DNA of 64,000 bases from Phlegmacium glaucopus (GCA_015039465.1 MU130477.1:1146718-1210717), one strand, 5' to 3'. Counted from the stretch's first letter, positions 45,981 to 57,861 are shown. Translations and numbers: made by a program. Notes: generated by a model not told the origin, from the sequence alone.

Positions 45981-47470
45981 ACGTCTCTTCTCTTTTTTAA
46001 CCCTCTATTGCTTGATCAGCCAAGTAAATTGCATCTGGGCTATGGCATTTGATTTGACTCCGAGTTTTTTTTTTTTTAAAAAAAATTGTCTCAATTCCGA
46101 GCTAATATGAAGACCGCCGACATCAAAAGCTTAAGTTTGCGGTGCCAGTCATCTGGCGACAAGATTTGAGCGCCACTGTTTCCAAGGTCGTGGACGCATG
46201 ACGCGTGCTGAGCTGTAGAGGCCAGCTGGGAGATTTGAACCGTATCAAGCAGAATTTTCTAACAATATAATCTCAGGGAATTACTTACGAGAAACATATG
46301 TGCGCTTTAACATTCTGACAGGTTTAAAAGAGACAGGCATAGTTGCTGCATATACGGCTTAAAGTTATGACTGACCTCGACAGAACACTGTCAAAGACTA
46401 GTCGTAATAAGCAACGAGACAGCGCCGCGATTTAAGTGTTTACCTGGGAATTGCTCCGAAAAATTATATGCTTAATGGGCGACTCGTGCAGCTCCAACAC
46501 TGTCCACTAGCTGGTGATGATCCATAGAACAGTGTCAACTTCGACATCAAAGCTCCATCGGACACGGTATTCCTACGTGTGATGACCGTGTTGGAAACGT
46601 CCCTTGTCCAAGGATACATGCCTAACAGGCAGCCCAAGATAACCGCTCTATTATTTTCATGTAAGACGTAACACTACCATTCTTTGAAAATAAATCCTGC
46701 TTCATGTAGGTAGCGGGGCTTTGCCGTCGTCAGCCCTATACTGATTCAATGTGAGAATCATGCCAGGGTTCACATTGTTCCGTAGCGCTGCGGTCGGTCT
46801 CAGAACCATGTGCATCCAATGTCAATGTCGTACATTCAACCGTTCAACGTGCGATATAAAATATCCGAGAAGAGAAGGCTGGAAGTAGTCTGCGGGGAGC
46901 CAAACTGGCGAGGTGGAAGAGGAACAGCAAAGAACACAAAGGAGGTCTTGTAAGAGATGGCGATAGCATGAAAATGAGATCGTCAGTTTTCATGAGCTTA
47001 CGGAATAAAGCCAGCGTTGATAAGGATGAGCAAAGAAAGTAAATGGAAGTAGTTGAGCAATTCTTGTAAGGACCAGCCGAAACCTGAAAAGGTGGGTTTA
47101 GCATAGTTCAACTTAGTAGCTAGGGGACAAAAACTAAAGGATTGTAATAGGTCATGTGAAGGGGTATAACGATGCTAGGAAATGCCGGTTGTTGCTTTGA
47201 TAATTCTAGTTGCGGTTGATCGCCTCCTACGTAGGTCTCGTTGTTCGGGTTCCCATGGCAATCTACTAAGGTTTTGACACCAGAATACGAAATTTTTGAT
47301 TGAGAATGAAGATAAGGAAAACAAAATGGTATAAGGGGATGAAAGGAACACAGAATAGGGTACGTACGAATCGCACTCAACTCGCCGAAACAGAGTTCAA
47401 ATGTTTTCGCACTAAGAATACAAACAGAAAAGATTCCAGGATAGTATAAAGTATAATCGTGGGACGGTAC
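45981..47470. other. Intergenic with a decayed relic
   Basis: No gene is called. About 46530-46630 is a degenerate relative of the segment at 38160-38270. A T run followed by an A run lies at 46065-46084. A minus-strand open stretch at 47290-47120 (GNPNNETYVGGDQPQLELSK) is protein-like but unassigned. It could be the 3' UTR of the HNH gene or an exon of something else. Confidence 0.35.
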
Positions 47471-48771
47471 TCAAGCGGTGACTTCATATCCAGATGCCTG
47501 TAGTTCAAAAATGGCATGCTCCAACATCTCTGCAGAGGCGCCATTCGGGTCGAGGGTCCTCCCGTCCTCCATATCTCGGTAGAACTTATCGATACATTCA
47601 CCTGCTCCTGATAAATGAGCGACCTTGGCACATGCAGCATGAATGGCGAGGTAAGTTGCAGATGGAACCAGAAGTTTGACCGCATCTGGGGTTGTGAATG
47701 TGACATATTCCGGATAGTCACGTAGGATGTAGGCCTTTGTCGCGATCGCCTCTAGCTTATATTTGTTCTCTTCGTCCTGATACAGTAATTGTCATCATAT
47801 AACATGTTAGCGTAGTCAAAAATCCAAGGTTAGGTCAGACGCACTGTTGCAACAAACCAAATTGATAATTGATCGAAATGCGCATGAAATGCAAGCGTCA
47901 AAGTCATTACGTTTTCCAAACGGTGAACTTTGGGGCCGTTCAATTCGGCAGGAAGTTCTTCATGGCCAAATCGACTCATGACCGCCCACATCGTAGCAGC
48001 ATAGTCCCGTTATATACAGATAATCATTATCGAGAGTTAAGAAAGAAAATTAAACAGGAGGACATACTTTGGCTGAGCCTGATTCAATGGAGGAGTTAGT
48101 GGACTCGGCAAATATGTATGCACACTGCGTCGGTTCGCTCCTCAAACTGGGGTCCGAAAAAACAAGGTCGTTCAGCTCTCGAATTTCCGTTACCGAGAGC
48201 GTGTCGTATTTCCCAGTTACAACGCAGCGATATCCATCCCGAATCAGGGCCTGACAATTGCCAATAAGCGAGGATTCATGGTAAGAGAGACAATACCGAC
48301 ATTCTTTTTGGCCTCAATATGGGATTGAGGAGCTTCCACCAAGGTTGCCTTGATGACATCTGCTATATTAAACGAGGGTCGAGATGCGTGATTGGAGGGA
48401 GTTGGTATGCGACCTTTGTTGGCTCTAACTGAGTGACCGCATCAGATGGCATGGTATACAAGTAGGCTTGGGATCGTACACGCCCTGATATAATGATCAT
48501 AATACATCTTCCCAATGGCAAGAAGGGCGGATTCACCTTCGCACGAGCCGATCTCTTGGACGACCGTTTTCAACCCTCGATCTGTGGGCACAAAGTGTAT
48601 AAGGTAGCCAAGAATTCGAATATTAATCATGTCCTGCCCAACGTCTTCGCCCTTGTCGATGGACATTTACATTTGAAGAGACTTCTCGAGCCTCAAGCAG
48701 ATATCATATGCGCTCACAACTTGCGCCAGATGTCGAAGTCTCTTAGGAACTTTGGGTGGCAGCGAAGTCAT
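47471..48771 (-). CDS. Fungal HNH-nuclease-domain family protein
   Basis: Predicted exons join as MTSLPPKVPKRLRHLAQV, GYLIHFVPTDRGLKTVVQEI with KMYYDHYIRA, GRIPTPSNHASRPSF, ALIRDGYRCVVTGKYDT, YIFAESTNSS, YAATMWAVMSRFG, LNGPKVHRLENVMTLTLAFH and VPSATYLAIHAACAKVAHLS, ending ELQASGYEVTA. The RDGYRCVVTG and NGxxxHRLENVMTL...H blocks are the hallmarks of the HNH_2-like domain common in Agaricomycetes. The biological role is unknown. The intron at 48004-48067 has a good donor (GTATGT) but no AG anywhere before the expected exon start (GGGAC/TATGCT), so this junction is non-canonical or broken. The first exon and intron (48652-48717) are tentative. The gene is divergent from TMA46, 278 bp apart. Confidence 0.65.
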
Positions 48772-49049
48772 ATTTGGGGATCGTGGTCAAGGAAAAGAAC
48801 CTTGGAAAGTGGAAGGCGTTGAAGTGGGAGGAAGCGTTTCTGGGAACTGAGGCTGGCGTTCGTGCGTGCTCGCGTTCGCGTCCTCGGTGACAGTGGGCTG
48901 CCTCAATTGTAAGGATGAGGTGACCGTGGAGTCAAATTCACGTGACCAATATCAGTTGGAACTATTTTGTCCTTCACACTGCAGATCAAAGGTACTCACC
49001 TTCATCTTCCAGTCGAAAATCCTTGATTCCAACACAAATACCCTTCACG
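48772..49049. promoter_or_regulatory. Divergent promoter region HNH/TMA46
   Basis: A 278 bp gap lies between start codons on opposite strands. No specific element is recognised. It probably holds both promoters and the TMA46 leader. Confidence 0.4.
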
Positions 49050-50504
49050 ATGCCTCCCAAAGCCAAGCCAGCATCAGGTTCATCCAGTAAAGTCAAGGAT
49101 GACAAGGTGATCAAACTGCCATTTTCATGGAAACGATGTAAACAAAAATAATTGACCATAGTGATGATTATTCTAGACTTTTGGAATGAAAAATGTTCGT
49201 TATTTCTTGTCCCGATGTATACGACGCCATTTCACATGCAAAGTTGTCCAATGATTCTTGATAAGTGAAACTGACTCAGTGTCAACATGATAGAAAAACA
49301 AATCCGCAAAAGTCAAGGCTCAAGTTGCGCAAATCCAAGCCCAGGCTGCAATGACTGGCAAATCCCGTGAAACAGTCGAGAAGGAGAAGGAGAAGGCATT
49401 ACGGGCCAAAGCTAAGCTAGAGGAAGAGAAGCGTGCGAAGGAGGAAGCGGCTCTTTTGAAACCCGTTCAGACGCAGAAAGTACCCCCGGGAGTGGATCCA
49501 AAAACGGTGCTGTGTGCCTTCTATAAGGCGGGTAATTGTGAGAAAGGAACAAAATGCAAGTTCAGTCATGATCTTAACGTAGGACGCAAGGTGGAGAAGA
49601 AGAATTTGTATGAGGATAGTCGGGAGGAGAAACTTCAAGGTGGTTTCGTTTCTTCTTAGTTTCGTTTCTGAACTCATCATTACTCGATCGCAGATACGAT
49701 GGAGAACTGGGATGAAGAGAAACTCCGAACTGTGGTGCTGTCGAAAGCAGGGAACCCACGAACTACAACTGATGTCAGTTGACATCTTTTCGTCGATATT
49801 GTGCTTATCTTACTCTTTTTCATCAATAGATCGTATGCAAACATTTTATTCAAGCAATCGAGATACAGAAGTTCGGTTGGTTCTGGGAATGCCCTAATGG
49901 CGAGAATTGCCAGTATCGACACGCACTACCACCAGGATTCGTCCTCAAGTCTCAGAAGAAAGCAGCAGAGGACGCAGCCAAAGCAAATGTTATCAGTTTG
50001 GAGGAATTTTTGGAAGTCGAGGTTCGATTGATTCTTTTTTTCTTCTTCACTCGAGTATGCTGATTGGAGTTCCACAGAGACATAAATTGGGTCCCAATCT
50101 AACGCCAGTAACGCCCGAATCTTTTGCCAAATGGAAGAAGACACGAATGGACAAGAAAGAAGCGGAACAAGAAGCCTTGAAGAAGACGAAGGAGCTCCAG
50201 AGCAGCGCAGGAAAGAGCAGCGGAATGAGTGGCAGAGATCTCGTACGTTGGCTGTCGCCTTCGCCTTCGTTTGTTTTACTCATCGCATGATGTTTCACAG
50301 TTCCAATACAACCCCGAATGGTTCCAAGATGAAGATGATGGCGATGCGTCTGACGACTGGGATCTCAATCGGTACAGACGCGAACAGGAGGAAGATAATT
50401 TGGCGGAGGAGGAACTGCGAATTGCAAATTTGGCATTGCAGAATGGATACCATGAAGGCGTGCATGAAGGAGTGGCGGAAGGTAGCAGTGGCGGTACAGA
50501 GTAA
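49050..50504 (+). CDS. TMA46: CCCH zinc-finger translation-associated protein (Tma46/ZC3H15/DFRP1)
   Basis: The conserved eukaryotic partner of the Rbg1/DRG1 GTPase on ribosomes. The N-terminus is [10 protein letters not shown]...VKDDK. A small exon TFGMKNK follows, then [17 protein letters not shown], and the first CCCH finger ([20 protein letters not shown]). A second finger region has [20 protein letters not shown] with [18 protein letters not shown]. The DRG-binding DFRP domain follows ([33 protein letters not shown]), ending in an acidic tail ([20 protein letters not shown]). About seven exons with introns of about 50 to 130 nt join in frame. The gene is plus-strand and its 3' flank is repeated near 61370. 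Confidence 0.87.
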
Positions 50505-51720
50505 GCAACCTATAAATCCCCGTTCAATTTGTGATAAATGATGTACATATGCATGAATCAACATTTGAGATATAATACAACGTAACATTCTACAAAAAGA
50601 AGGCCATGCATTCATGCTGAATAAAGACCTGATAGTCCTCAGGGGGCTCGTCCCAGAAAGTTTCATATAAAACAGCAAAAATGGTTCAAAAGTTAATGGG
50701 GTTTTTAGAGTGGGTGCAGTGGGTGATTGTGACCCACGGTTCACACAGTCATAAGAGATAAGCTCATGGAAAAATCCATGAATTCTTATTCCTCTTATGA
50801 AACAACTGAGAGGATTACATCCGCTAGAGCGATTTCGGATCCATTGGAAACTTGATGAGTCGCAAAAAAAATTAGGGCCAATTTGGCAGGGCCTAGTTAT
50901 GATATTCTACTGGTCTGAGTCGAAAGCTGTGGCTACGTTCAAGTTGTCTGGGATGAGCTGACGGACGAGGAAGAGATGCTCCTTAGCCAGAAGTATGCGC
51001 TTTTCCTTGGGCATCCGTCCAACATCTAGCGGGCAGTAGATTTTGTTATCATTATTGGAATATTTCCGTCTACACACTGTCTACTACATACTTGTCCGTA
51101 ATCCATTGATTTAACAAGTTTAATTCAAATTCAGTAACAACAATGAAGATGGGCAGTATAGATATCAACAACCCCTCACCCCCACGTTAACAAATGAATA
51201 ATGACTCAGTTTGGGCGGTTTGACCATGTGTACTGAGCTGTTAAGTTCACTGTGCGTGCAGCATGATTAATGAGAAGAGTGGTAATTGACATTGACAAGA
51301 AAAATGGCTGAGGTAGAGAACATACTGCATAACGAGTTCTCGGAACTTTTAGTTGATAATGTTGTCCAGATCTGTCAGACGTCTGTTCTGGCGACGATGG
51401 TTAGGCGCTGAGCATGACACAGGGATAACAATGCTATCGTTATTTCTCTGTTTCTAGGATCTACATGGTTGTCATCGGAGAGTTCCCTTCGAGATCTTCA
51501 ATGGTCATACTACACGCAAGAATAACAAAGAAAAAATAGGGACTCGGTTAGGAACGGAAGATAGGCATGATGCATGAAGTTGGATTCCATCAATCGTATG
51601 ACCATGTGCTCGGAACTAAGTCCATCATCCGGTTGGTCCTGATATCGAAGCGACAGTAGCAAGTTGAATAGAGTTCCTTCGTAAGATGTTATTGATGTGC
51701 CCTTAATCGTAAAGATCAGA
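50505..51720. other. Intergenic with segment shared with NLR flanks
   Basis: The first part (about 50558-50640) matches 61370-61455. Minus-strand pieces at about 51420-51290 match the DVKDTQ...VKVWTNIINQFRELV region of the coiled-coil relic near 30900-31010. About 51575-51710 matches the flank of NLR copy 1 (2325-2460). It is thus a third, most decayed copy of the head-to-head neighbour of the NLR genes. No intact gene. Confidence 0.5.
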
Positions 51721-51721
51721 T

Positions 51722-51804
51722 TGCTGTTTATGTAATCGAGAGCATCTTTCTTTCTCACTCTCATCATCACCTTTGTCGCTCACCACAACTCACTGTAAAA
51801 CGGT
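51722..51804 (+). promoter_or_regulatory. Conserved leader/promoter block of NLR copy 3
   Basis: TTGCTGTTTATGTAATCGAG and the following pyrimidine-rich leader are nearly identical to the block before NLR copy 1. Compared with copy 1, about 0.8 kb between this block and the upstream homologous flank is missing. Confidence 0.45.
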
Positions 51805-54800
51805 ATGAAGCGCATTTTTAAGAAAATTTTCTGGTCCAATAAATCAAAATATTCATCTACGGCCATCAACGATGCTCTGGTATCAAGTTCTGAATCAGCA
51901 ACCTCGACATCGACTATCAAAACAAGCACCGCTGATCCCATGCTATCCGTTCCGGCTAGTGCTATAGCTGCAAGCGCACAAGCTATTCAAGTCGCTGGCG
52001 TTACTGTGAGTGTTCAACTTCATCCCATTGCATCTTTGAACCATCGTCATCGACCAGACTGCCCATGAACTCCGGGTCTCTACTTCGGTCTCCACTTTGG
52101 CTATCAATGATCTTGCTCCTGTAAGCGTTCCAACCGCTGGCGTTGATGTGGGTGTTCAAATCAGCCCATCATATCCATAATTACTCAATCGTCGTCGATC
52201 AGGCTACCCATGAATTCCAAGTCTCCACTTCGCCTTCCGCTTTGGCGGTTGCTCCTGTAGCCCGTCTGGAAGGACCTTCGCCCTCCTCGCCTGATTCCAT
52301 AATGCAAGCCATCTTGGGAACCACGGAATCCGGACAAAATCCCTCGGTGGGTTGCTTACACAATGTGTTCTCGGTTTTCGCTGATGATCAGCAGCCTCAA
52401 CAATCTGCTGTGGGTCTCTTTGGGAATGCCCAGAAGATCATGATCGCTGGCGGCACTTTTGTAAGTCTTTCTCATAGGGTCCTATAAATGATTTAGCAAT
52501 AACCATACATAGATTAACTGCGAGAACTACAATTTTCTCCCCGCCAATACTGGTGAAGGGCAGATTAATCTCCCTGTAACTCAAAGACCCGACTCCAGCC
52601 CAATCTTTACTGGACGGAAAGATGTACTAAATAAACTTAGGAAGATTTTTGTTACTGGACTGATGTCAAGGTGTTCTTGTCTCCTCTGGGGAATGGGAGG
52701 GATTGGGAAGACCCAGATTTGTCTCAAGTTCATAGAAGAAATGTCTGACAGGTAAGGTCTTCACTTTGCCATTCAAAACACTGGATTCATTTCTTGTTAG
52801 TTTTTCACATGTGTTCTGGGTTGATGCTTCCTCTCAGGAGAGCATTGGAATGTCTCTCAAGGGCATATCTAGCCTTCCTGCTGCACAAAATGCCAGTGTT
52901 GATGGCTCAGTTGAGGCTATCCTCCAGTGGATATCTTCTCTTCAAGAAGAATGGTTGATGGTGCTTGATAATGCTGATGATCCTCCTCCAGAGATGGTGG
53001 TCAAGTTCATTCCTCCAGGTAACAGAGGTAATATTCTCATTACTAGCAGAAACCGATCCATGGGAAGGATTGTCTCAGTTGAGAACAGAATTGAGATCAA
53101 GGAAATGGAGGAGCCAGATGCTATAAATCTACTTCTCAAGGCTAGTTATTTGGATCCATTACCTGAGCATCTTCAAGCTGCCAAAAATATTGTGATTGAA
53201 CTTGGCTGCATTCCTCTTGCTATTGATCATGCTGGGGCCTATATTGAAGCTGGGAAATGTGATATCAATCACTATCTGAGGCAATTCTCAGGACATTGTC
53301 AGGCTCTTATGTCAGATGCTACATACACAGGGGCATCAAAGTATGATAAAACAGTCTATGGGACTTGGGATCTTTCTTTCAAAGAAATAGAAAGGAGAGC
53401 TGGTGGACATTCCACTGCTAGAGATGCACAAGCAGCCCAGGCTGCAATCCTAATTCTTCAAATATGTGCTTTCTATTATCATAGCAATATTTCTAAAGAC
53501 ATATTCCAATCTGCTGCTGAGGAGGCCATGGGACATGTTGGTAGTGAGATAGCTGAAAGATTACCTCAGGCAGTCACTTTGTTGGATCATACTCTGCTTG
53601 GTTTGGACAATGATGGTCATTGGGATGACTTCATATTTGGACAAGGGATTGGCGTCCTTCTCTCATTCTCCTTGATGAAAAGAGGACAATCATCTAAAAT
53701 GTTTTCTGTTCATCCTCTGGTGCACTACTGGAGTCAGGAGAGAATGTCAAAATCTGAGCAGCAAAGAATGTGTCAAATGGGAAGCATCATCTTGTCCTGT
53801 GCAATTCCATGGAGATTTGAAAGTCAGGATTATGCACTGCGACGGTTGATCTTTCCACATATTAAGGCAAATGAGTTACATCAAAGGCAGATAGGAGTTA
53901 TTGAGCAGTACTATGATGATAAATGGAGCAAATTTTCACTAGTGATGTGGGAGAATGGAGACTGGGGAAATGCAGAGCAGCTAGAGGTTCAAGTCCTGGA
54001 AAAAAGAAAGAAGCTGCTAGGTGCAGAACATCCACAGACTACAGCCAGTATGGCAAATCTGGCAGTCACATACTGGTCTCAGGGAAGGTGGAATGAGGCA
54101 GAGCAACTGGAGATTCAAGTTATGGATATGAGAAAGAAGCTGCTTGGAACAGAACATCCAGACACCCTCACCAGTATGGGAAATCTAGCAAGCACATACA
54201 GGGATCAGGGGAGGTGGAATGAGGCAGAGCAGCTGCAGATTCAAGTTATGGACATGAGCAAGAAGCTGCTTGGCACAAAACATCCAAACACCCTTACCAG
54301 TATGGAAAATCTAGCAACCATATACTGGGCTCAGGGTAGGTGGAATGAGGCAGAGCAGCTGCAGGTTCAAGTTATGGACATGAGGAAGAAGCTTCTTGGT
54401 GCAGAACATCCAGACACCCTCAGCAGTATGGCAAATCTAGCAAACACATACAGGAATGAGGGTAGGTGGAATGAGGCAGAGCAGCTGCAGATTCAAGTTA
54501 TGGACATGAGCAAGAAGCTGCTTGGTGCAGAACATCCTGACACCCTCACCAGTATGGCAAATCTAGCAAGCACATACACAGGGATCAGGGAAGGTGGAAT
54601 GAGGCAGAGCAGCTGCAGATTCAAGTTATGGACATGAGCAAGAAGCTGCTTGGTGCAGAACATCCAGACACCCTTACCAGTATGACAAATATAGCAAGCA
54701 CATACAGGAATCAGGGAAGGTGGAATGAGGCAGAGCAACTGGAGGTTCAAGTCATGGGTATGAGGAAGGAGCTGCTTGATGCAGAACATCCATACACTCT

Positions 54801-55920
54801 CAATAGTATTGCAAATCTGGCAAGCACATACCAGAATCAGGGGAGGTGGAATGAGGCAGAGCAGCTGCAGATTCAAGTTATGGACATGAGCAAGAAGCTG
54901 TTTGGTGCAGAACATCCTGACACCCTCAACAGTATTGCAAATCTGGCAAGCACATACAGGGATCAGGGGAGGTGGAATGAGGCAGAGCAGCTGCAGATTC
55001 AAGTTATGGACATGAGCATGAAGCTGCTTGGTGCAGAACATCCAGACACCCTCACCAGTATAACAAATATAGCAAGGACATACCATTATCAGGGAAGATG
55101 GAATGAGGCAGAGCAGTTAGAGGTTCAAGTTATGAACATGAAGAAGAAGCTGTTTGGTGCAGAACATCCACACACCCTTAATAGTATGGCAAATCTAGCA
55201 AGTATATACAGGAATCAGGGAAGGTGGAATGAAGCAGAGCAGCTGGGGGTTCAAGTTATGGACATGGGGAAGGAACTACTTGGTGCAGAACATCCAGACA
55301 CCCTCAAAAGTATGGCAAGTATAGCAAGCACATACAGGGATCAGGGAAGGTTAAATGAGGCTGAGCAGCTGGATATTACAGTGCTGGACATAAGGAAGAA
55401 GCTGCTTGGTGCAGAACATCCAGACACCCTCAAAAGTATGGCAAGTATAGCAAGCACATACAGGGATCAGGGAAGGTTAAATGAGGCTGAGCAGCTGGAT
55501 ATAACAGTGCTGGACATAAGGAAGAAACTGCTTGGTGCAGAACATCCAGACACCCTCAAAAGTATGGAAAGTATAGCAAGCACATACAGGGATCAGGGAA
55601 GGTTAAATGAGGCTGAGCAGCTGGATATTCAAGTGTTGGACATGAGGAAGAAGCTGTTTGGTGCAGAACATCCAGACACCCTCCAAAGTATGGCAAATAT
55701 AGCAAGCACATACAGGGATCAGGGAAGGTTAAATGAGGCTGAGCAGCTGGATATTCAAGTGCTGGACATGAGGAAGAAGCTGCTTGGTGCAGAACATCCA
55801 GACACCCTCAAGAGTGTGATAAATCTTGCAAGTATATAGCATCATCAGGGAAGGTGGGATGAAGCAGAGAAAACAGAGCTTAAAGTTGTAAATATAAGGA
55901 AGAAATTAGAAAGGGACTGA
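51805..55920 (+). pseudogene. NB-ARC/TPR NLR-like gene, copy 3 (frameshift and premature stop)
   Basis: Same design as copies 1 and 2. Exons are 51805-52005, 52058-52147, 52203-52346, 52392-52460, 52513-52751 and then 52801 onward. The P-loop is GMGGIGKTQ, Walker B is WLMVLDNAD, and the GCIPLAIDHAG motif is present. After about five TPRs the frame breaks at about 54570-54580, where ACATACACAGGGATCAGG has two extra bases relative to ACATACAGGGATCAGG in other units. Translation then ends at 54637. The TPR frame resumes and runs to TAG 55837-55839, where the other copies have a Tyr codon. Coding homology continues to a normal end (KKLERD) at 55920. A truncated product of about 860 residues with a full NB-ARC remains possible. 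An assembly error in the repeat array cannot be excluded. Confidence 0.8.
53985..55840 (+). repeat. TPR-coding tandem array, 126 bp period
   Basis: About 14 units of 126 bp. The last four (about 55308-55810) are almost identical to each other, sharing the STYRDQGRLNEAEQLDI core. They probably arose by very recent unit duplication. Confidence 0.85.
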
Positions 55921-56423
55921 AGTGTTTCAATAATCAAAGTGTAATAGTGTTTTTTTTACTCTACCTTGTTTACTTTCAGTTGTATTATGTTTGGAACAGA
56001 AAATCAAAAATCATAATGAGCAATCATGGAAAAGGCACAGCCTGTAACTGAAACCAGCTTTGGAACTCTACTAAACAAAGATTATCTTAAAGTTCAATAA
56101 ACATTCAAGCATCTATGGTACTTATATTATAGTTAGTGAGCCTTTGTTTTTTCTGAAAATGGTGAAAAAGACCCTGGATCAAATGTTGTGGTGTTTAAAG
56201 GTCCAATTTATCAATTGTCATGACTCAGAATGGTCCAATTACATTCAAAAACTAAACTTAAGGCTGGACATGGGTCCAAGCCTATGAAGCTAACTCAAAA
56301 GGTACACCTATGGGAATACCTGCAGGTCCAGGTCACCTGCCAACACTTTGGTTGGTAGGTGCTGGTATACTGGTATCTGTATATTACTAAAAAAAAGTCC
56401 ATAATGTGGATATTGTGTGAGCC
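55921..56423. other. 3' flank of NLR copy 3
   Basis: The first 80 bp resemble the 3' flank of NLR copy 1. The rest is AT-rich with no gene recognised. Confidence 0.5.
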
Positions 56424-56483
56424 AGGCTATAATCACTAACAATAATTTATACCGCTATAAATTGTTGTTAGTGATTATAGCCT
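56424..56483. repeat. 60 bp hairpin-forming palindrome
   Basis: The left arm AGGCTATAATCACTAACAAT... and the right arm ...GTTAGTGATTATAGCCT are reverse complements over about 28 bp with one mismatch. They are separated by CCGC. It could be a foldback-type element, a recombination scar or a transcript hairpin. It lies in a gene-free stretch. Confidence 0.75.
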
Positions 56484-57230
56484 AGACTGCTTGAAGAGCA
56501 ATGAAGACTACAAGGACAACCAGAGAGCATTGGACCACTCTTTAGGTCAAAGGACTCCCTGATATTCATTTAGGGAAGGCTTAGCCTTAAACTTGTAACA
56601 CACAGAGGTAGGAGGTAAGAGTAGAGATGATGAGGATGAGGATGAAGGTCTTGAAAGGTGACTGAGGTGAGAGAGTATAGAGAAGAGGATGAATGAGAAA
56701 GAGTCTTCAGTAAGACTATAGCAGTAGACAATAGGGGACAGTAACAGTTAAAGGCTGAAAAAGCAAGCTTAGAGGGAGGAATTCTCTAGAATTCCACTGA
56801 GATGATGACTGTAGGGGACTAAGAAGTGAATTGAGAGGAACTGAGGGGAACTACCTATCCTGGTACAAAAGAGCAGTATTTATACCCTAAGGATGAGGCT
56901 ATGTAGAACAATAATAATAAAAAGAAATATGTGCTGTCAAAGGAAGAAAGATGAAGAGATGACAGCTGCAAGAAGAAAAGAACAATGGAAAAGAAGAAGG
57001 AACAATAAAAAAAATCTGTAAGATGTCAAAGTGTGAGAGAAAACAAGAAAAGGCAGTGTGCATAGTCCAATAGCAAAAATATATCAACTCCATAGCTGTG
57101 TGGTCATGTCAAAATGTGAAAGGTCCTGAGTCAACACTTGAAATGCACAGCCTTGTTCCTGAGAAAATACCACTTGCCCATGATCCCATGTCATGCATGT
57201 AAGAGGACACTACATAGGTACATACACACA
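56484..57230. other. Purine-rich gene-free stretch
   Basis: No gene is recognised. The region from about 56600 to 57060 is strongly AG-rich on the plus strand, with GATGAGGATGAGGATGA-type microsatellite text near 56625-56645. Confidence 0.4.
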
Positions 57231-57861
57231 TGCCTGCATAGGGTTACCAAAGTTCAGTTCAGAACTGACTCATGAACCTGAACTGAACTGAACTGAACTG
57301 ATAATTCAGTTCAATTCAGTTCAGGTTCAGGCATTTAGAGATTTATGGTTCATGCAGTTCAAACTGAACTGAACTGCTGAACCGTTAGGTCCTAGAAGGC
57401 CAGGCAATTCTCTTCTTTTGACTTAACATTTTCTGGAAAGTGATCCTTCAGTAATTTATGAACATTGGAATGGTTTGGCAGTCCTTTTTAGCATGAAATA
57501 ATGGCTAAGGAAGGAGGTAATGGCCAGACTTGGTATGTGATGTTATTATGTCAGCATAGATTAGTACTGCCTATTTAGGAAAATAAATATAAATCAATGG
57601 TTTTCTGTGTTCTAGAGGAGTTCTGAGATCATATGTAAGTGGAAATCAAGTGGCTAAGGGCTAAGGAAGGTCTTTGTACAATAAATTTTCAGAAAAAGGT
57701 AATATTTCAGATTTTATAATGGTTCTTCAGTTCAGTTCAGTTCAAACCAGTTCTTAAATGGTTCAGTTCAGTTCAGGACCATATGCAAACAGTTCAGTTC
57801 AGTTCATGCTGAGGAGGTGAAGAACTGAACTGAACTGAACTTTGGTAACCCTATGCCTGCA
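57231..57861. mobile_element. Non-autonomous hAT-type element (MITE-like) with TSD
   Basis: A 615 bp element (57239-57853) is bounded by perfect terminal inverted repeats of at least 24 bp that start TAGGGTTACCAAAG. It is flanked by an identical 8 bp duplication TGCCTGCA (57231-57238 and 57854-57861). An 8 bp target duplication and a YAGGG-type terminus are hallmarks of the hAT superfamily. Both ends carry subterminal arrays of a GTTCA/TGAAC pentamer (for example 57282-57330 and 57725-57840). No transposase frame is present inside, so it must have moved in trans. Identical TSD copies suggest recent insertion. Confidence 0.85.

Noticed and set aside
53985..55840. Possible CRISPR-like or satellite array because of regular direct repeats
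   Set aside because: The period is 126 bp without unique spacers, and the units encode TPRs in a fungal gene.
57239..57853. Mutator-type (10 bp duplication) reading of the 57 kb element
   Set aside because: The flanks can be read as a 10 bp duplication only if the terminal TA is excluded. The TAGGG end with an exact 8 bp duplication fits hAT better.
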